Source: an uncultured Eubacteriales bacterium
GTDB taxonomy: Bacteria; Bacillota; Clostridia; Oscillospirales; UBA644
Direction: 5' to 3'
Length of the DNA: 64,000 nt
NCBI GenBank assembly: GCA_934454405.1
Contig: CAKSFN010000006.1
Coordinates: 62,001-126,000 of the forward strand
Shown: positions 32,480-41,072 of the stretch, piece by piece
How positions within the stretch are numbered: the first letter of the stretch is position 1
Layout of the letters: every line of letters starts with the position of its first letter
Notes under the pieces: generated by a model
Seen by the model: the letters and a program-made list of their open reading frames with translations, nothing else
Databases searched by the model: none
Told to the model about the DNA's origin: nothing
Position numbers and translations under genes: made by a program

Positions 32480-34108
32480 TCAATACATTCCGCCCATACC
32501 GCCCGCCGCGCCTGCCGGAACAGCCGGTTCGGGCTCCTTGATATCCGTAACAAGGCTTTCGGTCGTCAGTATCATCGAGGCAACGCTTGCCGCGTTTTCA
32601 AGCGCCGAACGCGTTACCTTCGCGGGGTCTACGATGCCCGCCTTGAACATATCCACATATTCCTCGGTGTAAGCGTCAAAGCCGATATTTTTCTCGGAAT
32701 TCTTAACCTTGTCGATGATAACAGCGCCTTCAAGACCCGCGTTCGCCGCGATCTGGAGAAGGGGAGCTTCAAGTCCTTTAAGAACTATCTTCGCGCCCGT
32801 TCTTTCGTCGCCGTCAAGCGTCGCAACGAGTTTTTCAACCGCCGCAGTCGCGCCGATGAACGCCGTGCCGCCGCCTGCCACAATGCCCTCTTCAACAGCG
32901 GCTTTCGTCGCGGAAAGAGCGTCCTCAATGCGAAGCTTCTTGTCTTTCATCTCAATTTCGGTCGCAGCGCCTACTTTGATAACGCCTACGCCGCCGCTGA
33001 GTTTTGCAAGTCTCTCTTGAAGTTTTTCTTTGTCGTATTCGGAAGATGTCGCGTCTATCGCGGACTTGATTTCCTTAACTCTGCCGGAGATGGCGTCCTT
33101 GTCGCCCATACCGTTGACGATAATCGTATTCTCTTTCGAAACCTTGACCTGACCCGCTCTGCCGAGCTGTTCCATCGTGGTCTCTTTAAGTTCAAGACCG
33201 ATCTCCTCGCTGATAACGGTGCCGCCCGTCAGAACCGCGATATCCTTAAGCATTTCTTTTCTTCTGTCGCCGAAGCCGGGCGCTTTGACGGCAACGCAGG
33301 TGAAGGTGCCTCTGAGCTTGTTGACGATAAGCGTCGAAAGAGCCTCGCCCTCAACGTCCTCCGCGATTATGACAAGCTTTTTGCCTGCCTGAACTATCTG
33401 CTCAAGCAGGGGAAGGATCTCCTGAATATTGGAAATCTTCTTGTCGGTTATGAGAATATAAGCGTCGTCGATAACAGCTTCCATTTTATCGGTGTCGGTT
33501 ACCATGTAAGGCGTGATGTATCCTCTGTCGAACATCATACCCTCAACAACTTCGGAATAAGTCTCCGCAGTCTTGGATTCCTCTATCGTGATAACGCCGT
33601 CCGAGGAAACCTTTTCCATCGCGTCCGCGATAAGCTTGCCCACGAACTCATCCGCCGAGGAAACCGTAGCAACTCTCGCGATATCCGCGCTTCCCTTAAC
33701 CTTTTTGGAGTTCTTCTTGATTTCCGCAACAGCCGCGGAAACCGCTTTCTGCATACCCTTTTTAACTATCATCGGGTTTGCGCCCGCCGCGATGTTCTTC
33801 ATTCCTTCGCGAACAAGCGCCTGCGCAAGCAGGGTAGCGGTCGTTGTGCCGTCGCCCGCCGCGTCGTTTGTTTTGGTCGCAACTTCCTTTATCATCGCCG
33901 CGCCCATATTTTCAAATTCGTCTTCAAGCTCGATTTCCTTTGCGATGGTAACGCCGTCGTTTGTTACAAGCGGAGAACCGAATTTCTTGTCAAGAACAAC
34001 GTTTCTGCCCTTGGGGCCGAGCGTGATCTTGACCGTGTCGGCAAGCTTGTCTACGCCTGCTTGAAGAGCTTTTCTTGCTTCTTCGCCGTAAATAATTTTC
34101 TTTGCCAT
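32480..34108 (-). CDS. groEL: Chaperonin GroEL
   Basis: A 542-residue GroEL with the usual features: MAKKIIYGEEARKAL, KITLGPKGRNVVLDKKFG, GDGTTTATLLAQ (nucleotide site), the apical domain and a C-terminal GGMGGMY tail. It folds proteins in the cytoplasm together with GroES. It follows groES by 59 bases and shares its CIRCE-controlled promoter. GAGGAG lies shortly before the ATG. Confidence 0.98.
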   Translation of the reverse strand: MAKKIIYGEEARKALQAGVDKLADTVKITLGPKGRNVVLDKKFGSPLVTNDGVTIAKEIELEDEFENMGAAMIKEVATKTNDAAGDGTTTATLLAQALVREGMKNIAAGANPMIVKKGMQKAVSAAVAEIKKNSKKVKGSADIARVATVSSADEFVGKLIADAMEKVSSDGVITIEESKTAETYSEVVEGMMFDRGYITPYMVTDTDKMEAVIDDAYILITDKKISNIQEILPLLEQIVQAGKKLVIIAEDVEGEALSTLIVNKLRGTFTCVAVKAPGFGDRRKEMLKDIAVLTGGTVISEEIGLELKETTMEQLGRAGQVKVSKENTIIVNGMGDKDAISGRVKEIKSAIDATSSEYDKEKLQERLAKLSGGVGVIKVGAATEIEMKDKKLRIEDALSATKAAVEEGIVAGGGTAFIGATAAVEKLVATLDGDERTGAKIVLKGLEAPLLQIAANAGLEGAVIIDKVKNSEKNIGFDAYTEEYVDMFKAGIVDPAKVTRSALENAASVASMILTTESLVTDIKEPEPAVPAGAAGGMGGMY

Positions 34109-34167
34109 GATATATCTCCTCTTTCGTTTCTTGATTAAATGCCGCCTGTGCGGCTTCTGCCGGTTGA

Positions 34168-34452
34168 TTATTCAACGATGGCGAGAATATCGCTCTGCTT
34201 AACTATCGTATATTCGTTGTCGTCCAGCTTAACGTCCGTGCCCGAATATTTCGAAGTGATGACCTTGTCGCCGACCTTGACGTACATCTTAACTTCTTTT
34301 CCGTCAACCTCGCCGCCGGGGCCCACCGCAACAACTTCCGCGAACTGCGGTTTTTCTTTTGCGGAGCCCGTAAGGATTATTCCGCCCTTCGTCGTCTCTT
34401 CCGCTTCCGCGACCTTGACAACAACTCTGTCTGCCAACGGTTTGATATTCAT
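34168..34452 (-). CDS. groES: Co-chaperonin GroES
   Basis: A 94-residue GroES beginning MNIKPLADRVVVKVAEAEE, with the mobile loop TTKGGIILTGSAKEKP and the C-terminal VKLDDNEYTIVKQSDILAI. It caps the GroEL chamber. GGAGGT lies before the ATG. Expression is set by the HrcA-type CIRCE operator 43 bases upstream. Confidence 0.98.
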   Translation of the reverse strand: MNIKPLADRVVVKVAEAEETTKGGIILTGSAKEKPQFAEVVAVGPGGEVDGKEVKMYVKVGDKVITSKYSGTDVKLDDNEYTIVKQSDILAIVE

Positions 34453-34494
34453 ATTAAAATACCTCCAATCAGATATATGTTAACTTTTGTCGTT

Positions 34495-34521
34495 TTAGCA
34501 CTCATTGTGTCTGAGTGCTAA
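34495..34521 (-). promoter_or_regulatory. CIRCE operator (HrcA site)
   Basis: TTAGCACTC, nine bases, GAGTGCTAA: a perfect match to CIRCE, placed just after the transcription start of groESL. The HrcA gene itself is not in the window. Confidence 0.97.
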
Positions 34522-34532
34522 TTACTGTGTAT

Positions 34533-34560
34533 ATTATATCACAATTTCCGATTTTTGCAA
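34533..34560 (-). promoter_or_regulatory. Promoter of groESL
   Basis: On the minus strand, TTGCAA (34555-34560) and TATAAT (34533-34538) with a 16-base spacer. Confidence 0.8.
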
Positions 34561-35108
34561 TAGGGGAAGTGTGAACGATTTGTAAAATATATGGTTCTCC
34601 GCCTGATTTTTCCTCCGCAAAACACCGTCCCTCTTTTTTCGACGGAGTTCGCCGCCGCTTACGCCCGGTCGCTCTTTTCTCTTTCCTCTTTTTTCCGTCG
34701 TGAGAACTTCGGAACGGATTTTTTTAATATATAATATGGTAGGCAATTTTCGAAATTTATCTTTTCCGTCCCTCGGGGAAGGTATGGAAGACGGCGCGCG
34801 GCGTCCCTGCATCCGCCGTGTGAATCCTGTCTCATTCGCCCGAGCCCTGCTCTCCGCGTCGCCCCGAAGCGCGTCCTTTCACTCCTCCGAACCCCTCCCT
34901 CCGCGCCGCCCCGAAACGCGTCCGTTTTTTCCTTCCGAAAGCCCCCTTCCGACCGCACGGAATAAAGCGTCGCGGAGGCGCATAAATATGGTTTTAACCG
35001 TGGTGTGATATGTGACAATTTTGGGTATTTTCACGCCTTTGCCGTTCAAAAAAGCCCGAAAAACAGGCATTCCTGCTCCACCCATAAACCACTTTTCAGA
35101 AAAACCGT
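34561..35108. other. 548-base gap with no supported gene
   Basis: The region is GC-rich with many runs of C and T. Open frames exist on both strands but lack ribosome binding sites and show no recognisable domain; their composition (Arg, Ser and Pro rich) is that of non-coding sequence. A weak 5-base stem followed by TTTTTTT occurs near 34700-34725. I see no RNA family here. Confidence 0.6.
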
Positions 35109-35137
35109 TTGACAAAACGCGAAAAATGTGGTATACT
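35109..35137 (+). promoter_or_regulatory. Promoter of the dockerin wall-hydrolase gene
   Basis: TTGACA (35109-35114), 17-base spacer, TATACT (35132-35137). It leaves a 205-base leader. Confidence 0.85.
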
Positions 35138-35140
35138 ACA

Positions 35141-35275
35141 CTTGAATTGCCGGAAGAGAGCGGCAGTTCAAGAAAGGAAAATAACGGGTTTTTAGGGTGA
35201 GATCCTAAGCCTGAACGGAGGAGAAAAAAGGGTGTTTTTGCCCGTCTCTTCACCGTTAAAACGGAGAAAAACCGC
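35141..35275 (+). promoter_or_regulatory. Structured leader, possibly a divergent c-di-AMP (ydaO-type) riboswitch
   Basis: The leader opens with a clear hairpin (CTTGAATTGCCG...CGGCAGTTCAAG), then has AGAAAGG, AGGGTGAGATCCT and CCCGTCTCTTCACCGTTAAA. These recall, in order, the GCGGGGGAACCAA, GGGUGAAUCC and CCCGUCAGCUAACCUCGUAA blocks of ydaO riboswitches, and wall hydrolases are a common ydaO target. The G-rich ligand-contact block is not conserved and I cannot pair the outer P1 stem, so the match may be accidental. Confidence 0.3.
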
Positions 35276-35348
35276 GCCTTTTTCATCGTCGGTTTTTCCG
35301 AGTTTCAAAATACCGCGGTTATCGGTATTTACAGGAGGACAATTTTTT

Positions 35349-36971
35349 ATGCGGAAGACCAGAAGCGTTCTTTCCTTCTTTCTTGCGGTAATCACCGCGA
35401 TTTCTCTGTTTGCGACCGTCACGGTCGTGTCTGCTGCAAAATCGTATGGCGACGAATTTGACACAATGATAGCCGCCGCCGTGCATCAGATCAGCGAAAG
35501 TGAAGGAAACTACGGCTCAGTTTCGGGAAATGACAGCGGCGCGTTAAGCGTCGGCAAATTGCAGTGGCACGCGGATCTCGCGCTCCAGCTGCTCAGATTT
35601 ATTATCGCGGAGGACACGGAGTCCAACGCAAAAGCCGTTCTCGGTTTGGCTCTTTATTCGGAGATTATGAACTCTTCGACCAAGTGGGGCACGAGAAAGC
35701 TTACAAACGATGAGGCGAAAAAACTCTCCGCCTACCTTTCTTCTCCCGTGGGAAGACAGGGGCAGGACGATTTCGCCGCGCAAACGGTTTACAACTATAT
35801 TCAGAACTGCTATCAGCAGGGCTTGACCGATCCTTACGCGATGGTTTTCGTCTGCGATATCTTCAACAGAGGCGAAATCGCGGGCTATAACTGGATGCGT
35901 CAGGCGGCAAAATACGCGGGAAGTTATCGGGATGTCACTTTGGAGCATCTTTATAAGACCGCAAGAGAGTTCAATAACGGAAGCGTGCCTTCCCGGTATC
36001 AGAAGCTCTATGATTTTTGCAAAAACGACGTCGATCTCGGCGAGCTGACGTTGACGGACAGCGAGGAGTGGGTCATTGATAACTCCTCCACCAACATCAG
36101 AACCGCTCCCGGCACATCGGGAACGACCGTTATCGGCAGTTATAAGTACGGCACTCAGGTCACGATTACTGAAAAACGCGAAATGACGGGGCAGTCCCCG
36201 TACCTTTGGGGCAAAACCGAAAAAGGCTGGATAGCGCTGACGTACAGCCGTTATATATCCGGCAGACTTTACTGTCCCTCCGCGACCGAACCCGTTTCCG
36301 GGATAAATTCGGTTAAGATAAACAGTATCACCACAACAGGCTACACGCTGACCTGCTCCGTCAAGGGCGCGGAAACGGTCTCCGACATTTACGCGATCAC
36401 GTCCGCAAACGCAAAAAACGTGACGCAGCAGCTTTCTTTGGACGGTTCGTCCGTCACTTTTGACGTAAATGTTGAGACCTTCGGCGAATACAGCGGTCTT
36501 TTCACAACGACGGTGTACCTTGTGGACGAAGACAAAAGCATTGATTCCGTATCCGTCAGCGTAGGTGTTTCGAGCAAGACCGAGGAAACATGGACGGTCG
36601 ATACCTCGTCGCTGAGGATCCGCTCCGGCCCCGGAACGTCATTTGATTCCGTCGGCTGGTATTATATGGACGACGTTTTGAACATTGTCGAGCTTTATTC
36701 TTTGGATAAGTCCTATCTGTGGGGCAAGACCGAGCGCGGCTGGGTCGCTCTCGATTATTGCCGTCCTTCGAAGAACTTTACTCTCGGCGACGTGAACGGC
36801 GACGGTGTTGTTGATATTTCCGACGCTATGCTTGTTTTGTATCACGTTGCGGCAAAAGCTCTTCTTGACGGTCTTGAACCCGGCGACATAAACGGGGACG
36901 GAGTCGTTGATATTGCCGACGCAATGAAAATTCTTTGTTTCGTTGCCGGAATAGAGGAAAAACTGATCTGA
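35349..36971 (+). CDS. Secreted lysozyme-like hydrolase with two SH3 domains and a dockerin
   Basis: A 540-residue protein starting at 35349, 8 bases after CAGGAGGA. A signal peptide (1-31, ending VVSAAKS) is followed by an alpha-helical catalytic-type domain (33-240) with SESEGNYGSVSGNDSGALSVG, which resembles the Glu/Asp region of lysozyme-fold chitosanases and muramidases. Two bacterial SH3 domains follow (about 245-300 and 415-470: NIRTAPGTSGTTVIG and LRIRSGPGTSFDSVG). The C terminus is a type I dockerin with two calcium loops, DVNGDGVVDISDA and DINGDGVVDIADA. The protein is therefore probably docked on a cohesin scaffold or the cell surface and acts on peptidoglycan or chitosan-like polymers. 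The exact hydrolase family is uncertain. Confidence 0.85.
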   Translation: MRKTRSVLSFFLAVITAISLFATVTVVSAAKSYGDEFDTMIAAAVHQISESEGNYGSVSGNDSGALSVGKLQWHADLALQLLRFIIAEDTESNAKAVLGLALYSEIMNSSTKWGTRKLTNDEAKKLSAYLSSPVGRQGQDDFAAQTVYNYIQNCYQQGLTDPYAMVFVCDIFNRGEIAGYNWMRQAAKYAGSYRDVTLEHLYKTAREFNNGSVPSRYQKLYDFCKNDVDLGELTLTDSEEWVIDNSSTNIRTAPGTSGTTVIGSYKYGTQVTITEKREMTGQSPYLWGKTEKGWIALTYSRYISGRLYCPSATEPVSGINSVKINSITTTGYTLTCSVKGAETVSDIYAITSANAKNVTQQLSLDGSSVTFDVNVETFGEYSGLFTTTVYLVDEDKSIDSVSVSVGVSSKTEETWTVDTSSLRIRSGPGTSFDSVGWYYMDDVLNIVELYSLDKSYLWGKTERGWVALDYCRPSKNFTLGDVNGDGVVDISDAMLVLYHVAAKALLDGLEPGDINGDGVVDIADAMKILCFVAGIEEKLI

Positions 36972-36990
36972 AAATCAAAAATGTAATATC

Positions 36991-37194
36991 GGGGATGTAA
37001 AAAAAGCCCAGACCGCAAAAAAGGCTGAAAAATACAAAAAAAAGCAATGGCTTAAAAGATAAAGAAAACGACTCAAAACAGCAATTTTTGTGTTTTTCCA
37101 TAAAATAAGGTTTTAATACGCCTTTTTTACTACGGGCGAATCTCACCTCTCTTCGGATTCGATTCACCCATTCTGAACCTTTTTTCCTATCCCC
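36991..37194. repeat. Dispersed repeat, copy A (204 bases)
   Basis: Begins GGGGATGTAAAAAAAGCCCA and ends CTTTTTTCCTATCCCC, so the ends are short imperfect inverted repeats (GGGGAT). An inverted copy lies at 43138-43356 with near-identical sequence except for a 17-base hairpin missing here. It abuts the terminator that follows. No supported gene is inside, although a frame resembling VRFARSKKGVLKPYFME runs through both copies. Confidence 0.8.
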
Positions 37195-37238
37195 AAAGGG
37201 GCTGTAAAAAAAACTTGCGTTTTTTTACAGCCCCTTTT
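37195..37238. terminator. Long hairpin terminator beside repeat A
   Basis: AAAGGGGCTGTAAAAAAA pairs with TTTTTTTACAGCCCCTTTT; usable in both directions. It ends the dockerin-protein transcript and belongs to the repeated terminator family. Confidence 0.85.
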
Positions 37239-37286
37239 GAAATTAAAAAAAAGTGTGCCGGATTTACGGAAAAATCCGCAAATCCG

Positions 37287-37315
37287 TTGACACGGCGCAA
37301 AAAAACGCATATACT
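37287..37315 (+). promoter_or_regulatory. Promoter of the J-domain gene
   Basis: TTGACA (37287-37292), 17-base spacer, TATACT (37310-37315). Confidence 0.8.
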
Positions 37316-37427
37316 TAACATATACGCATTTTTGAGAATAACAGAGACCGGTATATGACGAGGCCGTTCCGTTTTGCGGATTATCGGATTCTCGTGATGC
37401 CGGATAAATTTCAGACAGAGGAAAAGA

Positions 37428-38048
37428 ATGTATCAAGATCCGTACAAGGTGCTCGGGCTGGAGCGCGGAGCATCAGATGAAGAAGTGACGAGGGCGTATC
37501 GCAGACTTGCGAAAAAATATCATCCCGACCTGAACCCGAACGATAAAGAGGCGGCGAAGAAAATGAGCGAGATCAACGCCGCTTACGAGCAGATAAGGAA
37601 CGGCGGAGCCTCGGGAGGCGCGGATTACGGAAATCCCGGTTACGGCGGCGGCTACACAACGTGGAACCCCTTCGGAGGCTCTGCGCGTATGAGTCCGCTG
37701 GAAACCGCAAAAATGTATCTGAACGCGGGGTATTACAGGGAGGCGCTGAACCTGCTTTCCTCCGTCAGGGAAAGAAACGGCGAGTGGTATTTTATCAGCT
37801 CCGTCGCCAATTATAACCTCGGCAACAAGACCGTCGCCCTCACGCACATACGCGAGGCGTGCAGACTTGAGCCGACAAACGCGCAGTATGCGCAGATCCT
37901 CGAACGGATGCAGCAGGGCGGACAGGTTTATTCGGAGCGCAACGCGCAGTACGGCGATCCCTGCGGCGGTATGGGCGATTGTCTGCTCGGATACGCGCTG
38001 TTCAATCTTTTTACCTGCTGCTGCTGTCCGCGCAGAGGCTGCTGTTGA
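37428..38048 (+). CDS. J-domain protein with TPR-like region and cysteine-rich tail
   Basis: A 206-residue protein. The J domain (1-62) has YKVLGLERGASDEEVTRAYR and the HPD motif in KYHPDLNP. A Gly/Tyr-rich linker (63-88) is followed by helical repeats (90-165: YLNAGYYREALNLLSSV, NYNLGNKTVALTHIREA) that look TPR-like. The end is LFTCCCCCPRRGCC. There is no DnaJ zinc-finger domain, so it is not DnaJ itself. It probably recruits DnaK to a specific client; the tail might bind metal or be acylated. AGAGGAAAAG precedes the ATG. Confidence 0.85.
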   Translation: MYQDPYKVLGLERGASDEEVTRAYRRLAKKYHPDLNPNDKEAAKKMSEINAAYEQIRNGGASGGADYGNPGYGGGYTTWNPFGGSARMSPLETAKMYLNAGYYREALNLLSSVRERNGEWYFISSVANYNLGNKTVALTHIREACRLEPTNAQYAQILERMQQGGQVYSERNAQYGDPCGGMGDCLLGYALFNLFTCCCCPRRGCC

Positions 38049-38070
38049 TTTTTTATTGCTATCTCTTTTC

Positions 38071-38113
38071 AGAGGCTGTGGAAAACTCCGGTTTTTTGCG
38101 GCCTCGAATTTTT
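38071..38113 (+). terminator. Terminator of the J-domain gene
   Basis: GAGGCTGTGGAAAAC-TCCG-GTTTTTTGCGGCCTC followed by GAATTTTT; a diverged relative of the GGGGCTGTAAAA hairpins. Confidence 0.75.
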
Positions 38114-38196
38114 AATAAATTCTTAATGCTCTGCGTCTTCCATTTTTTGCGATAATGTGGTATAATTCTACCGAAAAAGAAAAGAGGGGACGTTTT

Positions 38197-38895
38197 ATGT
38201 ATAACATTCTGATCTGCGACGACGAAAAGGATATAGTGAACGCGCTTAAAATCTATCTGTCCGACCCGTCCTACGAACTCTATTCCGCAGGCAACGGCGA
38301 AGAGGCTCTGCGCATTGTCGAAAGGGAGGACATCCACCTTGTTCTTCTGGATATAATGATGCCCGTCAAGGACGGTATGACCGCGCTTGCCGAGCTGCGG
38401 AAGAAAAGCAATGTCCCCGTGATTTTTCTGACGGCGAAAAGCGAGGATACCGATAAGATTCTGGGGCTCAATATCGGCGCGGACGATTATATCACAAAGC
38501 CGTTCAATCCCGTTGAAGTCTGCGCCCGCGTGCGTTCTCATCTGCGCCGCTATTTCAGCCTCGGAGGCGGAGAGCTGAAGCCCGAAACGTTAGTCTGCGG
38601 CGGCGTTGAGATGAACGACGTCCGCAAAAAAGTGACCGTTGACGGCGAACCCGTAACGCTGACGCCGAAGGAATACGACATTCTGCGCCTGCTTCTGTCC
38701 GAGCAGGGCAGGGTTTTTTCTCCGAAAGAGATATACAAGCGCGTGTGGAACGATATTCCTCTGAACAGCGACAACACCGTTGCCGTACATATCCGCCATC
38801 TCCGCGAAAAGATAGAAATAAACCCGTCCGAGCCGCGCTATCTGAAAGTTCTGTTCGGACAGGGCTATATGATTGAAAAGGTGAGAGACAAATGA
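38197..38895 (+). CDS. OmpR/PhoB-type response regulator
   Basis: A 232-residue regulator. The receiver domain has Asp8-Asp9, the phospho-acceptor Asp52 (LLDIMMP) and Lys104-type FITKPF (YITKPFNPVE). The winged-helix DNA-binding domain covers about 130-230 (LTPKEYDILRLLLSEQGRVFS, then VAVHIRHLREKI). The start at 38197 follows AGAGGGGA by 6 bases. It overlaps the kinase gene by four bases (ATGA), so the two form one operon. A TATAAT at 38161 has no good -35 partner. Confidence 0.93.
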   Translation: MYNILICDDEKDIVNALKIYLSDPSYELYSAGNGEEALRIVEREDIHLVLLDIMMPVKDGMTALAELRKKSNVPVIFLTAKSEDTDKILGLNIGADDYITKPFNPVEVCARVRSHLRRYFSLGGGELKPETLVCGGVEMNDVRKKVTVDGEPVTLTPKEYDILRLLLSEQGRVFSPKEIYKRVWNDIPLNSDNTVAVHIRHLREKIEINPSEPRYLKVLFGQGYMIEKVRDK

Positions 38896-40802
38896 AAAAT
38901 TTTCTTCGCTCCGTCGCAGGCAAGACCGTCCTTTTTGTTCTTGTCATAATTATGCTTGTTACCGTCGCGGTTTCCGCCTTCTCCGTTGCGGTGTTGGCTG
39001 TTTACGGCTTTTACGACGAAAAAACCGATGTCGAAAGCGCAAAAAGCCGAATGGAAAAAGAGTATTTCATCTCCTACGTTCAGTCCGACGCTTACTCCGC
39101 GGCGTTTTCCGTTATTCGGGATGGGGAAGAACCGTATACGCCCGATTCGCTCGATTATGCGTTTTACGATGAAACGGGAAAACAGCTTTCGACAAATTAC
39201 GACGCATCCGTTTCCGCAAACGACGACATTTGGAGCTATCGTGTTTATATATGGAAAAATGAAACGTTTTTCCGCACCTCTTTTTACAACGACCCTAACG
39301 AAGTGGGCGAAAAGTATATTTTCTGCGCAAATCCGGCAAATCTGCGCGAGGGATATTTCGGCGTTGACCGCTATTCGAGAACCGCCAACCTGATAAGTCT
39401 CGGATATTCTTTGCGCTATGTTGTTGTGGCTTTGCTCGCCGTTTCAATTCCCGCGCTTCTTGCCGCGTTCGTAACGCTCATGTGCGTTTCGGGCAGACGT
39501 CCGAATACCGAAGAACTCGTTCCGGGGGCTTTGAACCGCGTTCCGTTCGACGTGCTGCTTCTTATCTGCATCAGCCCCGTTTTTGCGGCGCTTGTCGTTA
39601 TTTCTTCCGCTTCCGATAAATACACATTGTTCGGCTTTTCTGCGGCGTTTACCGTTTTGTCCCTCTGCACCGTGCTCGGACTTGCGATGAGCTTTGCCGC
39701 GCGCATAAAAGAAAGAACGCTTATCAAAAACACCGTAGTATATCGTATTGTCAGACTTCTCGGACGGTTTTTCCGCGCCGTCGGACGCTTTTTCGCGTCC
39801 GTTCCGCTCGTGCCCAAAACCGCTGTCGGCGCGCTTGCTCTGACCGTTGCGGAATTTGCTTTTATGCTCCGATTTATATATGACCCCAAGTATCTGATAA
39901 TCGTTTGGGTCGCGGAAAAACTCATTCTTATCCCTCTTGTGATATGTTCCGCCGTCAACCTGCGCAAACTGCAAAAAGCGGGCAAAGCCGTTGCCGGTGG
40001 CAACCTCGAATACAAGACCGACACGCGCCGTCTTTTCGGAGATTTCAAACGCTTCGGCGAAGATATGAACCGCATTTCGGACGGCATGGGCGCGGAGGTT
40101 GAAAAACGCACCAGAAGCGACAGGATGAAGACCGAGCTTATAACAAACGTCTCCCACGACCTCAAAACGCCGCTGACCTCGCTTGTCAACTATTCCGATC
40201 TTATCGCGTCCGAAAAATGCGACAACGAAAAAATAACCGGTTACGCCGAGGTGATACATCGCCAGTCCCTGCGGCTCAAACGCCTTATCGACGACCTTGT
40301 CGAAGCCTCGAAAGCGCAGAGCGGCGCGCTTGACGTCTGCCTTGCTCCGTGCGATGTTTCGACGTTCGTTAATCAGATCTCGGGCGAATACGGCGACCGT
40401 CTCGCTTCCGCCGAACTGGAACCCGTTATACGTCTGCCGTCCGAACCCGTTTACATCTTTGCCGACCCGCGCCGACTGCTCCGCGTGTTCGACAATCTTA
40501 TGACCAATATCTGCAAATACGCCAAACACGGCACCCGCGTTTATCTCGATGTTGCGCAGGACGGCAACACCGCCCGAATAACCTTCCGCAACGTCTCCGA
40601 ACGCGCGCTCGACATCGACGGCGAAGAACTTGCGGAACGCTTTGTCCGCGCCGACGCTTCGCGCAACACGGAGGGCAACGGGCTGGGGCTTTCCATCGCC
40701 AAAAGCCTTGCCGAGCTCCAGAACGGCAAAATGAAAATAACCGTTGACGGCGACCTGTTCAAAGTTACGTTGACGTTTCCCTTGTCCAAACCCGTTGAAT
40801 AA
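38892..40802 (+). CDS. Membrane sensor histidine kinase
   Basis: A 636-residue kinase. A first membrane helix (12-37) and an extracytoplasmic domain of about 130 residues are followed by a block of about six hydrophobic segments (about 175-350), more than usual for a VanS-like kinase. Then come a HAMP-like linker, the H-box NVSHDLKTPLTSL (His422), the N-box DNLMTNICKYAKHG and the G-box GNGLGLSIAKSL. It phosphorylates the regulator encoded just upstream. The extra membrane block may sense lipid or wall stress, or work with a transporter; the signal is unknown. Confidence 0.92.
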   Translation: MKNFLRSVAGKTVLFVLVIIMLVTVAVSAFSVAVLAVYGFYDEKTDVESAKSRMEKEYFISYVQSDAYSAAFSVIRDGEEPYTPDSLDYAFYDETGKQLSTNYDASVSANDDIWSYRVYIWKNETFFRTSFYNDPNEVGEKYIFCANPANLREGYFGVDRYSRTANLISLGYSLRYVVVALLAVSIPALLAAFVTLMCVSGRRPNTEELVPGALNRVPFDVLLLICISPVFAALVVISSASDKYTLFGFSAAFTVLSLCTVLGLAMSFAARIKERTLIKNTVVYRIVRLLGRFFRAVGRFFASVPLVPKTAVGALALTVAEFAFMLRFIYDPKYLIIVWVAEKLILIPLVICSAVNLRKLQKAGKAVAGGNLEYKTDTRRLFGDFKRFGEDMNRISDGMGAEVEKRTRSDRMKTELITNVSHDLKTPLTSLVNYSDLIASEKCDNEKITGYAEVIHRQSLRLKRLIDDLVEASKAQSGALDVCLAPCDVSTFVNQISGEYGDRLASAELEPVIRLPSEPVYIFADPRRLLRVFDNLMTNICKYAKHGTRVYLDVAQDGNTARITFRNVSERALDIDGEELAERFVRADASRNTEGNGLGLSIAKSLAELQNGKMKITVDGDLFKVTLTFPLSKPVE

Positions 40803-40906
40803 AAAGAATATCAGTTAAAAAGGCAGCTGTTAAAGTGCCCCGTCTCACAAATCAGCCTCCAAATCCGAATATTTTGTGACGCGTGCGCCGTCTTTCGCAT
40901 TTTGAC

Positions 40907-40935
40907 TTGACACTCGGCGGGATTTATGGTATAAT
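40907..40935 (+). promoter_or_regulatory. Promoter of rplJ-rplL
   Basis: TTGACA (40907-40912), 17-base spacer, TATAAT (40930-40935). Confidence 0.85.
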
Positions 40936-40939
40936 CACT

Positions 40940-41052
40940 CTGTTCCTAAGACAACAGGTGCTTATGCGTAAATCCTGTCGAGGCGTAAAAAACGAATATT
41001 TTTGTTTTTATATGTGCTCTTTCAGTTCTTGGGAATGAAAGAGTTTATTTTT
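40940..41052 (+). ncRNA. Ribosomal protein L10 leader with attenuator-like hairpin
   Basis: The leader has TTCCTAAGACAACAGGTGCTT and AAATCCTGTCGAGGC, the conserved strands of the L10 leader, which binds the L10-L12 complex. It is followed by CTCTTTCA...TGAAAGAG and a T-rich run (41014-41052), able to stop transcription when excess protein binds. Confidence 0.88.
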
Positions 41053-41072
41053 TTCGGGAGGTGAAAATCCTA

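Noticed and set aside
34561..35108. Possible genes in the gap between groESL and the dockerin gene
   Set aside because: No start signals, no domains, biased non-coding composition on both strands.
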